Shown here: positions 52,396 through 61,482 of the stretch, piece by piece
How the letters are laid out: the number at the start of each line of letters is the position of its first letter
Numbering within the stretch: position 1 is the stretch's first letter
Source: CAXBNB01 sp049115735
GTDB taxonomy: Bacteria > Bacteroidota > Bacteroidia > Cytophagales > Cyclobacteriaceae
Direction: 5' to 3'
DNA: 64,000 nt
Assembly (NCBI GenBank): GCA_049115735.1
Contig: JAGDZP010000022.1
Coordinates: 124,001-188,000, forward strand
Notes under the pieces: generated by a model
Seen by the model: only the letters and a program-made list of their open reading frames with translations
Told to the model about the DNA's origin: nothing
Databases searched by the model: none
Position numbers and translations under genes: made by a program

Positions 52396-55300
52396 TTAGA
52401 AACTAACCTGAATACCCACCTGGTAGTTTTTCGCCATTGGATAGGCATTCTCGTCTACACCAGCATTGAAGATGTTCTCATTTGATCCTCTATCCCTTGA
52501 GCCTTGACCAACCTCAGGATAGTAGCCTGAGTATTTAGTGATCGTAAATAAGTTTTGTGCAGAAGCATAAAGCCTCACTCTGTTCACTTGTATCTTATTG
52601 GTAATCGCTTCAGGAATGGTATACCCAATCATTATGTTTCTAAGTCTGAAATAGGCACCACTCTCCAACAGGAAGTCAGACATTCTTGTACCGTTTTGAC
52701 CTAAATCCTGGAAAGTAACCCTTGGCAAAGTTGTACTTGGGTTCTCGGGAGTCCATGCATTTACCATGTCAGCATACATGTTATTGTCATCCTCAAACCA
52801 CGCTCTGTAAGTGTTACCATTTGTGATCATGTTTCCAGATACACCATTGAAAAACAATGTCATGTCAAACCCTTTATATTCGGCATTGATGTTCAAACCG
52901 TATTCAAAGTTTGGAATCGGACTTCCCAGGTATTGCATATCGCCATCACCCAGGCCTGGCTCTCCGTCAAGATCCTCAAACCTTAGATCACCTGCACCAG
53001 CAGTACCTGCGATTCTTCCATCGGCAATAGCTTCCTGATCACTTTGGTACACACCCAGTACTTTCAATCCGTAAAATGCACCGATTGGCTGTCCGGTATC
53101 ACTTAGTGACGCTGATCTACCATTGGATGTGAATCCACCACCTACAATAGGTCCAGAGAATCCAATATCAGTAACCTTATTGTCAAGCACTGTGAAGTTT
53201 GCATTTACCCCTAAGTTCAAGTCTCCAATACTATGTGTGAAATCCGTAGCGAACTCAAAACCAGTGTTTTCGATGCTGGCCATGTTGAAGGCTGCCGTAC
53301 CGGTTCTTCCTTGCCATGGTGGAGGAGTGTATGGCGCAATGACGTCATTAGACTCTTTCTTGAAGTAATCCAGGGTAAACCTGAATTTGTTGTTCAGGAT
53401 TCCGAATTCCACTCCAATATCAGTAATCACTGTAGTTTCCCATTTCAGGTTTTCGTTTACTGCTTTGGTAATTGAAATACCAGGAGTTCTTGTTTGCTCG
53501 CCAGGGCCTAATGGATATGGACTGTTCACATTGATCACAGCATCTCCCACATAAGCAGGTGCGTTATTAGATCCCATTTCTCCATAGCTCGCTCTTATCT
53601 TTAGGTCATTGATACCTGAAACATCACTCATGAAGGATTCATTGCTCAGATTCCAACCCACTGCGAATGAAGGGAAAACTCCCCATCTCAGGTCTTTTCT
53701 AAATAGTGAAGAACCATCACGTCTCAATGTAGCAGTAAATAAATACCTGTTGCCATAGTTGTAGTTCACACGACCGAAATAAGAAAGTAAACCAGTTGTG
53801 TTACTGAAAGACGGTGTATTCTCTACTGTGGCCCCTTCTTGTGCATTTCTGATATCGCTATTAGGGAAGGTATTTACCTGAGCACCTAGTCTTCTTGAAT
53901 TTGATTTTTGGCTACTATACCCAGCCAACAATTCGAACTCATGGTCACCCAAAGCTTTTTTGTAAAGCAAGGTATTTTCCAACAATAGAGAATAGCCCCA
54001 GTCATTTCTTTCATCCAAACGATCGAAATCGGTAAAGCCGTTAGTAGATGAGTTACTGAAAAAATACTGAGGAGTAAACTTATAGTTGTGTCCCTGGTAA
54101 GCTGAAAGTCCAACATTTAACCTGTAAGTCAACCCTTCAATGATTTCAAACGAACCAGCTACATTACCTAAGAGTGAATTTCTAGAGTTCGTTCTATCTT
54201 CAACAGTTGCTACACCCAGCGAATTTCCTACATTGGCCATTGTGGTTGCACCATCTGCCCTTAATGCTGTGAAGTCACCGTTAGCGTCATACATTGGGAT
54301 AGTCGGTACTATGTCCCTTTCCCTGTTGAAATATCCATTTGGATTATTCACGGTACGCGTCAACCCAATCGCCTGCTCCAGTTTAAATTTTCCTTTTGTA
54401 AAAGTAGAGTTAGCCCTCAGGTTGAGCCTTTCGAAAGAAGACTCTTTCACGATTCCATCTTGTTTCATATGACCAAGAGAAAAACTATAAGTAGAGTTTT
54501 CACCTCCACCTGCTATTCTCAGTCCCATTGTCCTCATTGGCGCAGTTCTCAAAGTTTCTTTTTGGATGTCGCTGTTGATGTTAGGATCAAACATGGTACT
54601 TTCTGCTTGAGGATATGCTCTCAAATCGGCCGGGTCCCCTCCATTGGCAAGGTGCCTTGCATTGTCATTGTCAATTCCTTGCCTTACAATAGATGCATAC
54701 TGCTCGTTATTAGCCAAGTCAATCATATTGGCTGCTTTTTGGGTACCGATGCTCATGTCAAGATCAATGGAAATTTTTCCGGCAACACCTCTTTTTGTCG
54801 TTACGATCACTACGCCATTGGCAGCTCTTGATCCATAAATTGCAGTAGCCGATGCATCCTTCAATACAGATACCGATTCGATATCGCTAGGATTCAGGCT
54901 ATTCATGTTGCTGGCGAACATTCCATCGATAACATACAGTGGTTGTCTTTCTGACATGGTTCCTGATCCACGGATAGTTACCAGCGCTGCGGCTCCCGGA
55001 GCACCGCCATTTTGCTCTACGCGCACACCAGCCATTCTACCCTGGATAGCTTGAGTCGCATTAGCAGTACTGAATTTGGCGATTTCATCACCTTTCACCA
55101 CACTCACCGCACCGGTCATGTCACTTTTCTTTTGGGTACCATAGCCAATCACCACGATTTCATCTAGTTGCTCGGCATCTAGTGTCATTTGCAAGTCAAT
55201 GGTGCTTTGGTTTCCAACTTCTATTTCCTGAGTGAGATATCCCACGAAAGAGATGGTCAATATGCCATCTTCAGGAGCACTCAATTTGTAGTTTCCATCA

Positions 55301-55821
55301 AGGTCTGTGGTAGTTCCTGAAGACGTTCCTTTTACAACGATGGAAGCACCAGGAAGTCCCTGACCATTCTCATCTGTAATCTTACCACTGACATCAACAT
55401 CGGCTAATACCGCATTATTGACTTCAACAATAGAATTTGTGAAAGGAGATTTTTTATTGACATAAATATTCTCATTTACCCTCTTAAACTGAACGTCAGC
55501 TTCTTGAGAGATCACTCGTAAAATATCACCTAAAGAAGCATTGCTTTCCTTGATCTGCTTGATCTGCTTCTTCTTAATATTCGACTTGAAATAAGTAAAT
55601 GTGAAATTTGTCTGTTTTTCGATTGAAGAGAACACTTCTTGTAGTTCAGCATCTTCAATATTTAGCGTTAGATAGACTTCATTAACGCTCGTAGCTTGTC
55701 CCTTTGTGTCTTTTGCCACAAGCACTCCAAGGAGTGTGCAGTTGACGATCAATATGTAGGATAAATACTTGGACACAGTAATAATACCCTTTAGAGTTTT
55801 AGTAAATAAATTAAGGTACAT
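52396..55821 (-). CDS. SusC/RagA TonB-dependent transporter with STN domain
   Basis: Outer-membrane oligosaccharide importer, 1141 residues. In order: signal segment; STN secretin/TonB domain at about 55-115 (LTLNIEDAELQEVFSSIEKQ); carboxypeptidase-regulatory-like domain at about 135-215 (GKITDENGQGLPGASIVVKG, FVGYLTQEIEVG); SusC-type box DEIVVIGYGTQKK near 219; plug; and beta barrel ending in VGIQVSF. The STN domain marks transporters that signal to an anti-sigma factor, and FecR and ECF sigma genes lie directly upstream on the same strand. So it is probably both an importer and the surface sensor of its own regulon. Substrate not determinable. Confidence 0.96.
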   Translation of the reverse strand: MYLNLFTKTLKGIITVSKYLSYILIVNCTLLGVLVAKDTKGQATSVNEVYLTLNIEDAELQEVFSSIEKQTNFTFTYFKSNIKKKQIKQIKESNASLGDILRVISQEADVQFKRVNENIYVNKKSPFTNSIVEVNNAVLADVDVSGKITDENGQGLPGASIVVKGTSSGTTTDLDGNYKLSAPEDGILTISFVGYLTQEIEVGNQSTIDLQMTLDAEQLDEIVVIGYGTQKKSDMTGAVSVVKGDEIAKFSTANATQAIQGRMAGVRVEQNGGAPGAAALVTIRGSGTMSERQPLYVIDGMFASNMNSLNPSDIESVSVLKDASATAIYGSRAANGVVIVTTKRGVAGKISIDLDMSIGTQKAANMIDLANNEQYASIVRQGIDNDNARHLANGGDPADLRAYPQAESTMFDPNINSDIQKETLRTAPMRTMGLRIAGGGENSTYSFSLGHMKQDGIVKESSFERLNLRANSTFTKGKFKLEQAIGLTRTVNNPNGYFNRERDIVPTIPMYDANGDFTALRADGATTMANVGNSLGVATVEDRTNSRNSLLGNVAGSFEIIEGLTYRLNVGLSAYQGHNYKFTPQYFFSNSSTNGFTDFDRLDERNDWGYSLLLENTLLYKKALGDHEFELLAGYSSQKSNSRRLGAQVNTFPNSDIRNAQEGATVENTPSFSNTTGLLSYFGRVNYNYGNRYLFTATLRRDGSSLFRKDLRWGVFPSFAVGWNLSNESFMSDVSGINDLKIRASYGEMGSNNAPAYVGDAVINVNSPYPLGPGEQTRTPGISITKAVNENLKWETTVITDIGVEFGILNNKFRFTLDYFKKESNDVIAPYTPPPWQGRTGTAAFNMASIENTGFEFATDFTHSIGDLNLGVNANFTVLDNKVTDIGFSGPIVGGGFTSNGRSASLSDTGQPIGAFYGLKVLGVYQSDQEAIADGRIAGTAGAGDLRFEDLDGEPGLGDGDMQYLGSPIPNFEYGLNINAEYKGFDMTLFFNGVSGNMITNGNTYRAWFEDDNNMYADMVNAWTPENPSTTLPRVTFQDLGQNGTRMSDFLLESGAYFRLRNIMIGYTIPEAITNKIQVNRVRLYASAQNLFTITKYSGYYPEVGQGSRDRGSNENIFNAGVDENAYPMAKNYQVGIQVSF

Positions 55822-55946
55822 ATATTTGTATGTTTTAAGTTTAAAATTTAGACTTAAGCGAGAATCCTTGAGATGACAGGTCTGGACAATTTGCTCATCT
55901 CGAGGTTTTTTTATTATGTGCTGTTATATATCATCTTCGTACAGTT

Positions 55947-56981
55947 TTAGTTTGGTGTAATAGTGACTTTTTTGCCCTCAATTTCATACTTGAAATCCCC
56001 GGCAAAACCTAATCCCCTTAGTAGGGTCTCCAAAGGCTCATCGTCATGAACCCCATCATATTCATTACTTGAAATAGTTCCCTTTACTGTAATATCTATA
56101 TCATACCAGTTTTCCAACTCCGTCATCACTTCTTCAAAACTGGCTTTTTTGAAAATTAGTGATCGCTCGGTCCATGCTAGAATCAAGTCATGATCAAAAC
56201 CTGATTTTTCGATACGATTGTTGCCCCATGTAGCCATTTCATTAGGCTCTAAATAAATCTGATCTTTGCCTTCTGCCTCGCTCACCTTCACTTTACCAGT
56301 GACAACAGCCACACTCAAATTATCATTCCCTTCATAGGCCTCAATATTGAAAGACGTACCCAGAACACTGGTTTCTACACCTTTTGCCAAAACAACAAAT
56401 GGCTTGTCAAGCATTTTGGCAACATCAAAGAAGGCCTCTCCGTCCAGGTAAATTTTTCTTATCTGTCCGTTCATAAAGTCTCGCTGAAAGCGAACTTTTG
56501 AAGATACGTTTAACTTGATTTCGGATCCATCAGGCAGGCTGATTGTTCTGGTTTGACCTCTCTGGGTTTCAAATTCCTTCCATTCATCTACCGTTACCAA
56601 CTGCTCCTCCTTCGACATACCGTCCATGCTGGTATAGATAAACCAACTGGTCAAAGCAATGAGGCAAACGGAAGCGGCTATACGTAAGAATTTGATCGAC
56701 CTACTCTTATTGGCCCCACGCGACATGTCAACCACTATTGCGGACTTGCTTTCTAATTCGAAAAGTTCTCCTTTGATACCATCCAATATACCTTGCTTGT
56801 CGAATTGATGCGTGGAATGATCCAGGTTGTGATTTTCCTGTATTCTATCAAATGCCCTAAGGACCAGAGCGTCCTTTGACTTCCCATTCTTCAAAAGGTA
56901 TTGAAGTTCTGCAGCCTCTTGTGAAGTGCATTCGTTGCGGAAGTATTTCGTTAAGAGATGGTTTACCTTCTCTTCAAGCAT
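55947..56981 (-). CDS. FecR-family anti-sigma factor
   Basis: Inner-membrane anti-sigma regulator (344 residues). An N-terminal cytoplasmic part (KYFRNECTSQEAAELQYLL) is followed by a single membrane helix at about 97-116 (LRIAASVCLIALTSWFIYTS). The periplasmic FecR domain reads QRGQTRTISLPDGSEIKLN, FDVAKMLDKPFVVLAKG and VLGTSFNIEAYEG. A DUF4974 domain closes it (FKKASFEEVMTELENWYDIDI), the part that contacts the STN domain of the transporter. It sits 96 bases after the sigma gene and 125 bases before SusC, the classic sigma/FecR/SusC order, and should sequester the ECF sigma until substrate binds. Confidence 0.95.
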   Translation of the reverse strand: MLEEKVNHLLTKYFRNECTSQEAAELQYLLKNGKSKDALVLRAFDRIQENHNLDHSTHQFDKQGILDGIKGELFELESKSAIVVDMSRGANKSRSIKFLRIAASVCLIALTSWFIYTSMDGMSKEEQLVTVDEWKEFETQRGQTRTISLPDGSEIKLNVSSKVRFQRDFMNGQIRKIYLDGEAFFDVAKMLDKPFVVLAKGVETSVLGTSFNIEAYEGNDNLSVAVVTGKVKVSEAEGKDQIYLEPNEMATWGNNRIEKSGFDHDLILAWTERSLIFKKASFEEVMTELENWYDIDITVKGTISSNEYDGVHDDEPLETLLRGLGFAGDFKYEIEGKKVTITPN

Positions 56982-57077
56982 AGTGATAGTGTTAAATAGT
57001 TTAAAAAGGCCTTTTTCACCTTACACTAATAAAGACACAGATTAGATCGAAGACCTAACCCTGTCCCTCGATTGTTT

Positions 57078-57641
57078 TTAAAAAAAAGTTAAAAGCAGTA
57101 AAAACATGTAGTTCGAAATATTGCTAAAATGGTCTTTCAAGGTCCCCAGGGCCTTTCTCCAGTGCTTTTCCACCATGGTAGTAGATATCTCCATTTTTTT
57201 TGCAATTTGCTTATTCGTCAATCCTTGTTCCTGTTTTAGTTCATACACAAGTTTCCTCTTTTCAGGAAAGGCACTTACAATTTGCTCTGCTTCGTGAATC
57301 TGCTCCTGGTATATGAACTGCAACTCCACAGAACCCACTTTTTTAGAATGTTTTTCTGATTCGTACACCACAAAGCTTTCTTTTGCCTTCTTCCTTAATA
57401 GGTTAAGCAAGTGATGTTTTGCGATAGTGAACAAGTAAGCTTCATAAGCTTCCTCATCATCTACACTACTTCGCTTGTTCCAAAACTTGACAAAAATATC
57501 CTGCACTGCCTCCTCCGTTTCCACCTTCGATTTGAGAAAGCCATAAGAGTAGTTTAAAAGTCTATCCACATACTTGTGATAGAACATTTCGAGGAAAACC
57601 AGCTCCTCATTCTTGGCTCTATGCTTTCTGGTTTTTATCAA
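57078..57641 (-). CDS. ECF sigma factor (sigma-70 family)
   Basis: A 187-residue extracytoplasmic-function sigma factor. Region 2 covers YHKYVDRLLNYSYGFLKSK...EEAVQDIFVKFWNKR and region 4 covers YELKQEQGLTNKQIAKKMEI. The hydrophobic tail YMFLLLLTFF is common in Bacteroidota ECF proteins of FecR/SusC modules. It should direct transcription of the downstream SusC/SusD genes once released by FecR. The upstream region carries a lone TACCTTTG (plus-strand 57757-57764) that fits the Bacteroidota -7 element, though a matching -33 TTTG is not evident. Regulation by its own anti-sigma factor is inferred from gene order. Confidence 0.93.
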   Translation of the reverse strand: MIKTRKHRAKNEELVFLEMFYHKYVDRLLNYSYGFLKSKVETEEAVQDIFVKFWNKRSSVDDEEAYEAYLFTIAKHHLLNLLRKKAKESFVVYESEKHSKKVGSVELQFIYQEQIHEAEQIVSAFPEKRKLVYELKQEQGLTNKQIAKKMEISTTMVEKHWRKALGTLKDHFSNISNYMFLLLLTFF

Positions 57642-58070
57642 TTGAATTAGTGATTTGTTTTTTCAATCCTCAAAAGACTAGTGGTTTCATTCCTTTTTAA
57701 AAACCTCTCAATCGTCCTTTGTTAGTGTATCATTAGGTTTTTCACAGAATACACAACAAAGGTATTTGTGCGACTGAACTCTCGCTTAGATATTTCCCCC
57801 GTAGTAGCAGGGGGATATGAAAGCAGGTGGGGTAAAAACCATGGAAAAGGAGGGGGATATTTTAATAATACCACCTATTTATCCCCATATTCATGTTTGT
57901 GCTATCCATCTATCGACTATTGAAAGTCCTCTAGATAAATTGGTAAAAGGGTATATTTGAGATGTAAATAAATGCCATTGCGTTTAGTCTGTAGTGGAGC
58001 ACATGATATGCATAGCGTGGAATAAATTCAGAAATGATATAGCAAACATCTTAACACTCCTTTTCCCGAC
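57642..58070. other. Intergenic region with G-tract repeats upstream of ECF sigma gene
   Basis: About 429 bases without a convincing gene. It holds three G-tract motifs (57809-57860), an inverted C-tract/G-tract pair at 57791-57818 and a lone -7-like TACCTTTG on the minus strand (57757-57764). A short stretch near 57994-58020 (GGAGCACA...TAGCG) weakly resembles the repeats that flank the Fic gene. Confidence 0.55.
57809..57860 (+). promoter_or_regulatory. Triple G-tract motif upstream of ECF sigma gene
   Basis: CAGGGGGATAT (57809-57819), GTGGGGTAAA (57828-57837) and AGGGGGATAT (57851-57860) follow one another at 18- and 24-base intervals. They match the motif pairs near the hybrid regulator and sulfatase genes. 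Confidence 0.45.
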
Positions 58071-58295
58071 ATGAGTTGGGAGGAAATCAACGGTATTGAC
58101 TTAGTCTTAATTGATATTGATTCGGCTGGACTTGTTCAAAAGTTTGTATCCAATCGGGGACGGTTAAGTGAAGAGGAACTTAGATTCTTAAAACAATGCT
58201 ACTCTGATTTGAAGATTGTGGTCAAAGAACTTGAAACCGAACAACGACTCTACTTTTCCAAGCTTCTGATTATAGTCGGCCAGATTATCCCCTAG
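58071..58295 (+). CDS. Small hypothetical protein
   Basis: A 74-residue reading frame, no recognised family. The sequence is plausible for a helical protein (acidic, with SEEELRFLKQCYSDLKIVVK and a hydrophobic end LIIVGQIIP). No signal peptide or conserved motif is visible. It lies 90 bases before the Fic region and in front of the first of two direct repeats, so it may be part of a small cassette. It could also be a remnant of a longer gene. Whether it is expressed is uncertain. Confidence 0.35.
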   Translation: MSWEEINGIDLVLIDIDSAGLVQKFVSNRGRLSEEELRFLKQCYSDLKIVVKELETEQRLYFSKLLIIVGQIIP

Positions 58296-58319
58296 TCTTT
58301 TTGACTTGGGCCATGCAAA

Positions 58320-58357
58320 CACCAGCTTGGATCGGAGCACAATTGAAAAACACCTGC
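58320..58357. repeat. Direct repeat left of Fic gene
   Basis: A 38-base stretch matches 59554-59591 at 30 of 38 positions, mostly transitions; the core CGGAGCACAATTGAAAAACA region has 22 of 25 identical. It lies 88 bases before the preferred Fic start. Confidence 0.6.
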
Positions 58358-58445
58358 GCTAGCGGAGTTCAGTATATGGGACGAAATGTCTCACAAATTC
58401 TTTACTTGTACTTTTTTTTGTATTTTTGGTACATATAATCAAGAC

Positions 58446-59519
58446 GTGGGACAAAATACACCATATAATACCCTACCAATAAAGAAAGAGAATTATGAAA
58501 CGGTCAAAATTCTCAAAGCTGATAGTCGTGCAAACCAGACATTGGGAGAATTAAAAGGGATTGCTAAAACAATTCCAAACCAATCAATGCTCGTAAATGC
58601 AATAGTATTGCAGGAAGCAAAAGACAGTTCTGAAATTGAAAACATCATAACAACCCAGGACGAGCTGTACAAGGCTATTAGTGCCAATATTCGGCCTGGT
58701 CCATCAGTGAAAGAGGTAGTTAATTACAGAAAAGCCATATTTCATGGATTCAATCTAATTAAGGAGCAAAATTTCCTTCGCTTAAGCGACCTCTTGAGCC
58801 TACAAGAAATAATAATTGATAATAATGCTGGTATTCGCAGTACCCCAGGAACTGTGCTAAAAAACGACAAAACCGGTCAGGTTGTTTACACACCCCCTCA
58901 AGAAAAAGACCAGATACTGGATCTCATGGCTAACTTCTTAGACAACTTCAACGTGTCGAGCAAAGAGATTCCACCACTTGTTAACTTAGCAATTCTTCAT
59001 CATCAATTTGAAAGCATTCACCCATTTTATGATGGTAACGGACGGACTGGAAGAATTTTAAACATATTATTCCTTTCCATGAATGAATTGCTAGACCTTC
59101 CAATTTTGTATCTGAGTTCGTATATTATTGATCATAAATCCGACTACTACAGGCTTCTGAATGAACTAAACAAAAAAGGCTTGTGGGAAAATTGGATTCT
59201 TTTCATGTTAAAGGCAGTTGAACAAACTTCAAGAAATACGATTGAAAAAATTGACCAGATCAATAACGAATTAAACCGGGTGATTCTTCTGGTACGAACA
59301 AAGACTCCTAAAGCATTCAAAAAAGAGTTAATAGAATTACTTTTCGAGCAACCTTACAGCAAAATAGATCATGTAGTGAATCACCTCGGCGTAGAACGAA
59401 AGGCCGCTTCAAGGTACTTGAAAGGATTAGAAGCTTTGGGAATTTTAGACCCTCAAAAAGTAGGAAGGGAAACCATTTATGTAAACACTGGATTAATCAA
59501 AATATTAAAAAAGACCTAA
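58446..59519 (+). CDS. Fic-domain protein (AMPylase type) with C-terminal winged helix
   Basis: Fic family enzyme that likely transfers AMP (or another moiety) to a protein hydroxyl. The active loop is HPFYDGNGRTGR with the catalytic His192. An inhibitory-helix motif, S/TxxxE(G/N), is present at about residues 61-66 as SSEIEN, which identifies a self-inhibited class II Fic protein. The N-terminal PYNTLPIKKENYETVKILK and C-terminal winged helix (KIDHVVNHLGVERKAASRYL) are typical. I prefer the GTG at 58446, where family homology begins; the ATG at 58386 adds a T-rich, non-homologous leader. The gene lies between two imperfect direct repeats and has no link to glycan use. It may be a small mobile cassette. 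Confidence 0.88.
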   Translation: MGQNTPYNTLPIKKENYETVKILKADSRANQTLGELKGIAKTIPNQSMLVNAIVLQEAKDSSEIENIITTQDELYKAISANIRPGPSVKEVVNYRKAIFHGFNLIKEQNFLRLSDLLSLQEIIIDNNAGIRSTPGTVLKNDKTGQVVYTPPQEKDQILDLMANFLDNFNVSSKEIPPLVNLAILHHQFESIHPFYDGNGRTGRILNILFLSMNELLDLPILYLSSYIIDHKSDYYRLLNELNKKGLWENWILFMLKAVEQTSRNTIEKIDQINNELNRVILLVRTKTPKAFKKELIELLFEQPYSKIDHVVNHLGVERKAASRYLKGLEALGILDPQKVGRETIYVNTGLIKILKKT

Positions 59520-59553
59520 CAGAATCATGTATTTGAAGTGTTCTGAAAGATCG

Positions 59554-59591
59554 CACTGGCCTGGGCCGGAGTACAAATGAAAAACACTTGC
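59554..59591. repeat. Direct repeat right of Fic gene
   Basis: The second copy of the repeat at 58320-58357, same orientation, core CGGAGTACAAATGAAAAACA. It lies 35 bases after the Fic stop, so the repeats bracket the gene. No transposase or target-site duplication is visible. Confidence 0.6.
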
Positions 59592-59625
59592 CCTTGTTGA
59601 GAAGGGTTATGATTGGCCAAACTCC

Positions 59626-61290
59626 CTATTTATCCCAGTTTGCATTAATCACTTCCTGAATATGAGGATAGTCTTTGTCCGTTTCATTCAGCTCCTCACG
59701 TTTTGCTTTTAATTGGGCCTTTAGATCTGCTATGATTTCTTCATAAGCAGGGTCATCATAGCGATTATCCATTTCCTTTGGGTCTTTGGTAAGGTCGTAG
59801 AATTCCCATCCTGGAGGTGTATGAAAGTCGAATCGATTGCCCCAGCTTTTCTTATTCCATGTCGCATTAGGATCGTCAGTATCAACCCAATATTTTCCAT
59901 AGAAAAAGATTAGCTTATGTTCCTTTGTACGGATTCCAAAATGAGCTGGATTGGCATGTTTGTGAGCCATGTGCATCCAGTATCTATAATAGGTGGACTG
60001 CTGCCAACCTTCGGGCTCCTGATTGGTTTCCAAAATTGATTTGAAACTATTACCCTGCATTTTTTCAGGCACTTGTCCTCCAGCCATCGCTAGCATTGTA
60101 GGGCCAAAATCAGTGTTGTTGATCATTGCATCCGTTCTTCCACCAGCTTTTATACTTTTCGGATATCTCACGAAAAATGGCATTCTGTGAGACTCTTCAT
60201 ACATCCACCTTTTATCTACATAGTCGTGCTCACCCAACATAAATCCCTGATCACCTGTATAGATAATCACTGTATTATCCAGCAATCCTTCTTTTTCTAA
60301 ATAGTCTCTTAATTTCTTGATGTTATCGTCAACACCTTTAACACATCTCAGGTACCTTTTCAAATATTCCTGGTAAGTCGCAGAAGTGTATTCCTTTTCG
60401 GTCATTCCGGGTTTTAAGTATTTAGTACTGTCAAAGTCTGGGTTTGATTTAGTGATCCGCTTCCAGGTACGCATACCTTTATTTCTGATAGTATTCCTGT
60501 GCGATACTGAAGATCCAATAACATTTATCAGAGAATCATTTTTACCTCTGGTAGCCTCCGATCCATGATTGCCGCTTTCATATAAGCTTTCAGGTTCTGG
60601 TATAAAAGTGTCCTCTAAATATGAGTGGTAACGAGGTGCATAATCAAAATCATCATGGGGTGCTTTGTAGTGGTGCATCAGAAAGAACGGCTTATTCTTA
60701 TCTCTTTTACTTGAAAGCCAGTCGATTGTAATGTCTGTGATCACATCACTGGAATGTCCTTCCTTTTGAATTGTATTTTCAGGCCAGGGTTTATCCCCTT
60801 GCACCCTGAAGGTCGGGTCATGGTAGTTTCCCTGACCGGGTAAAACCGTATAGAAATCGAAAGATGTTGGCTCCTTTTTCAAGTGCCATTTACCCACAAC
60901 TGCAGTTTCATAACCAAGCTTCTTCATTTCCTGAGGAAGGTACTGTCTTGCAGAATCAATATTTCCCTCAAGATCCAGTACGCCATTGGCCTGGCTGTAT
61001 TGCCCGGTAATGATTGAAGCTCGACTTGGTGTACAGATGGAATTGGTCACAAAGCAATTGTCGAAAATCATTCCTTCATTAGCCAATTTATCCAGATTAG
61101 GTGTAGGATTTAAACCAGCCAGCCGACTTCCATATATCCCAAATGCCTGACTAGTGTGGTCATCTGACATAATAAAAATAATGTTGGGTTGATCAGCTTT
61201 TCTTTCTTCTTTCTCTCCTGAGCAGGAAAATAGCAGCGTACAAATGACAGCAATAGATGCCAAGATCAAAGGATTGCGCGAGTATTTCAT
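59626..61290 (-). CDS. Sulfatase, lipoprotein
   Basis: Sulfatase lipoprotein (lipobox LLFSC), 554 residues. Cys86 lies in SICTPSRASIITG; other blocks are NIIFIMSDDHTSQAFGIYG, VVGKWHLKKEP and YTGDQGFMLGEHDYVDKRWMYEE, the last a feature shared with the N-acetylglucosamine/heparan-type and related S1 sulfatases. A C-terminal HTPPGWEFYDLTKDPKE... region is standard. It lies 192 bases after the second DUF1501 gene on the same strand. G-tract motifs in that gap (61424-61457) suggest control by the same regulator as other operons in the window. Substrate unknown. Confidence 0.92.
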   Translation of the reverse strand: MKYSRNPLILASIAVICTLLFSCSGEKEERKADQPNIIFIMSDDHTSQAFGIYGSRLAGLNPTPNLDKLANEGMIFDNCFVTNSICTPSRASIITGQYSQANGVLDLEGNIDSARQYLPQEMKKLGYETAVVGKWHLKKEPTSFDFYTVLPGQGNYHDPTFRVQGDKPWPENTIQKEGHSSDVITDITIDWLSSKRDKNKPFFLMHHYKAPHDDFDYAPRYHSYLEDTFIPEPESLYESGNHGSEATRGKNDSLINVIGSSVSHRNTIRNKGMRTWKRITKSNPDFDSTKYLKPGMTEKEYTSATYQEYLKRYLRCVKGVDDNIKKLRDYLEKEGLLDNTVIIYTGDQGFMLGEHDYVDKRWMYEESHRMPFFVRYPKSIKAGGRTDAMINNTDFGPTMLAMAGGQVPEKMQGNSFKSILETNQEPEGWQQSTYYRYWMHMAHKHANPAHFGIRTKEHKLIFFYGKYWVDTDDPNATWNKKSWGNRFDFHTPPGWEFYDLTKDPKEMDNRYDDPAYEEIIADLKAQLKAKREELNETDKDYPHIQEVINANWDK

Positions 61291-61423
61291 CTTAGTTTAG
61301 TTATATTAGATATGATAGTATGTTAGTAATATTCTAGTGAATAGATAGACCATACTCCAAAATATCAGCGACAAGATACACCAGTTGAGATCAGTTTGTC
61401 AATCGGCTACTCTCATTAATCAA

Positions 61424-61457
61424 ATATCCCCCTGTTTATAACTATAAAGTATACCCC
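61424..61457 (-). promoter_or_regulatory. G-tract motif pair upstream of sulfatase
   Basis: Read on the minus strand: GGGGTATA (61457-61450), then CAGGGGGATAT (61434-61424), in the same orientation as the downstream sulfatase gene, about 130 bases before its start. The motif form is the same as at 11904-11930 and 57809-57860. Confidence 0.5.
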
Positions 61458-61482
61458 TTTGGGATGGCTTATCATCAAAAGC

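Noticed and set aside
58320..59591. Insertion sequence carrying the Fic gene
   Set aside because: No transposase, no terminal inverted repeats and no target duplication; only direct repeats are seen.
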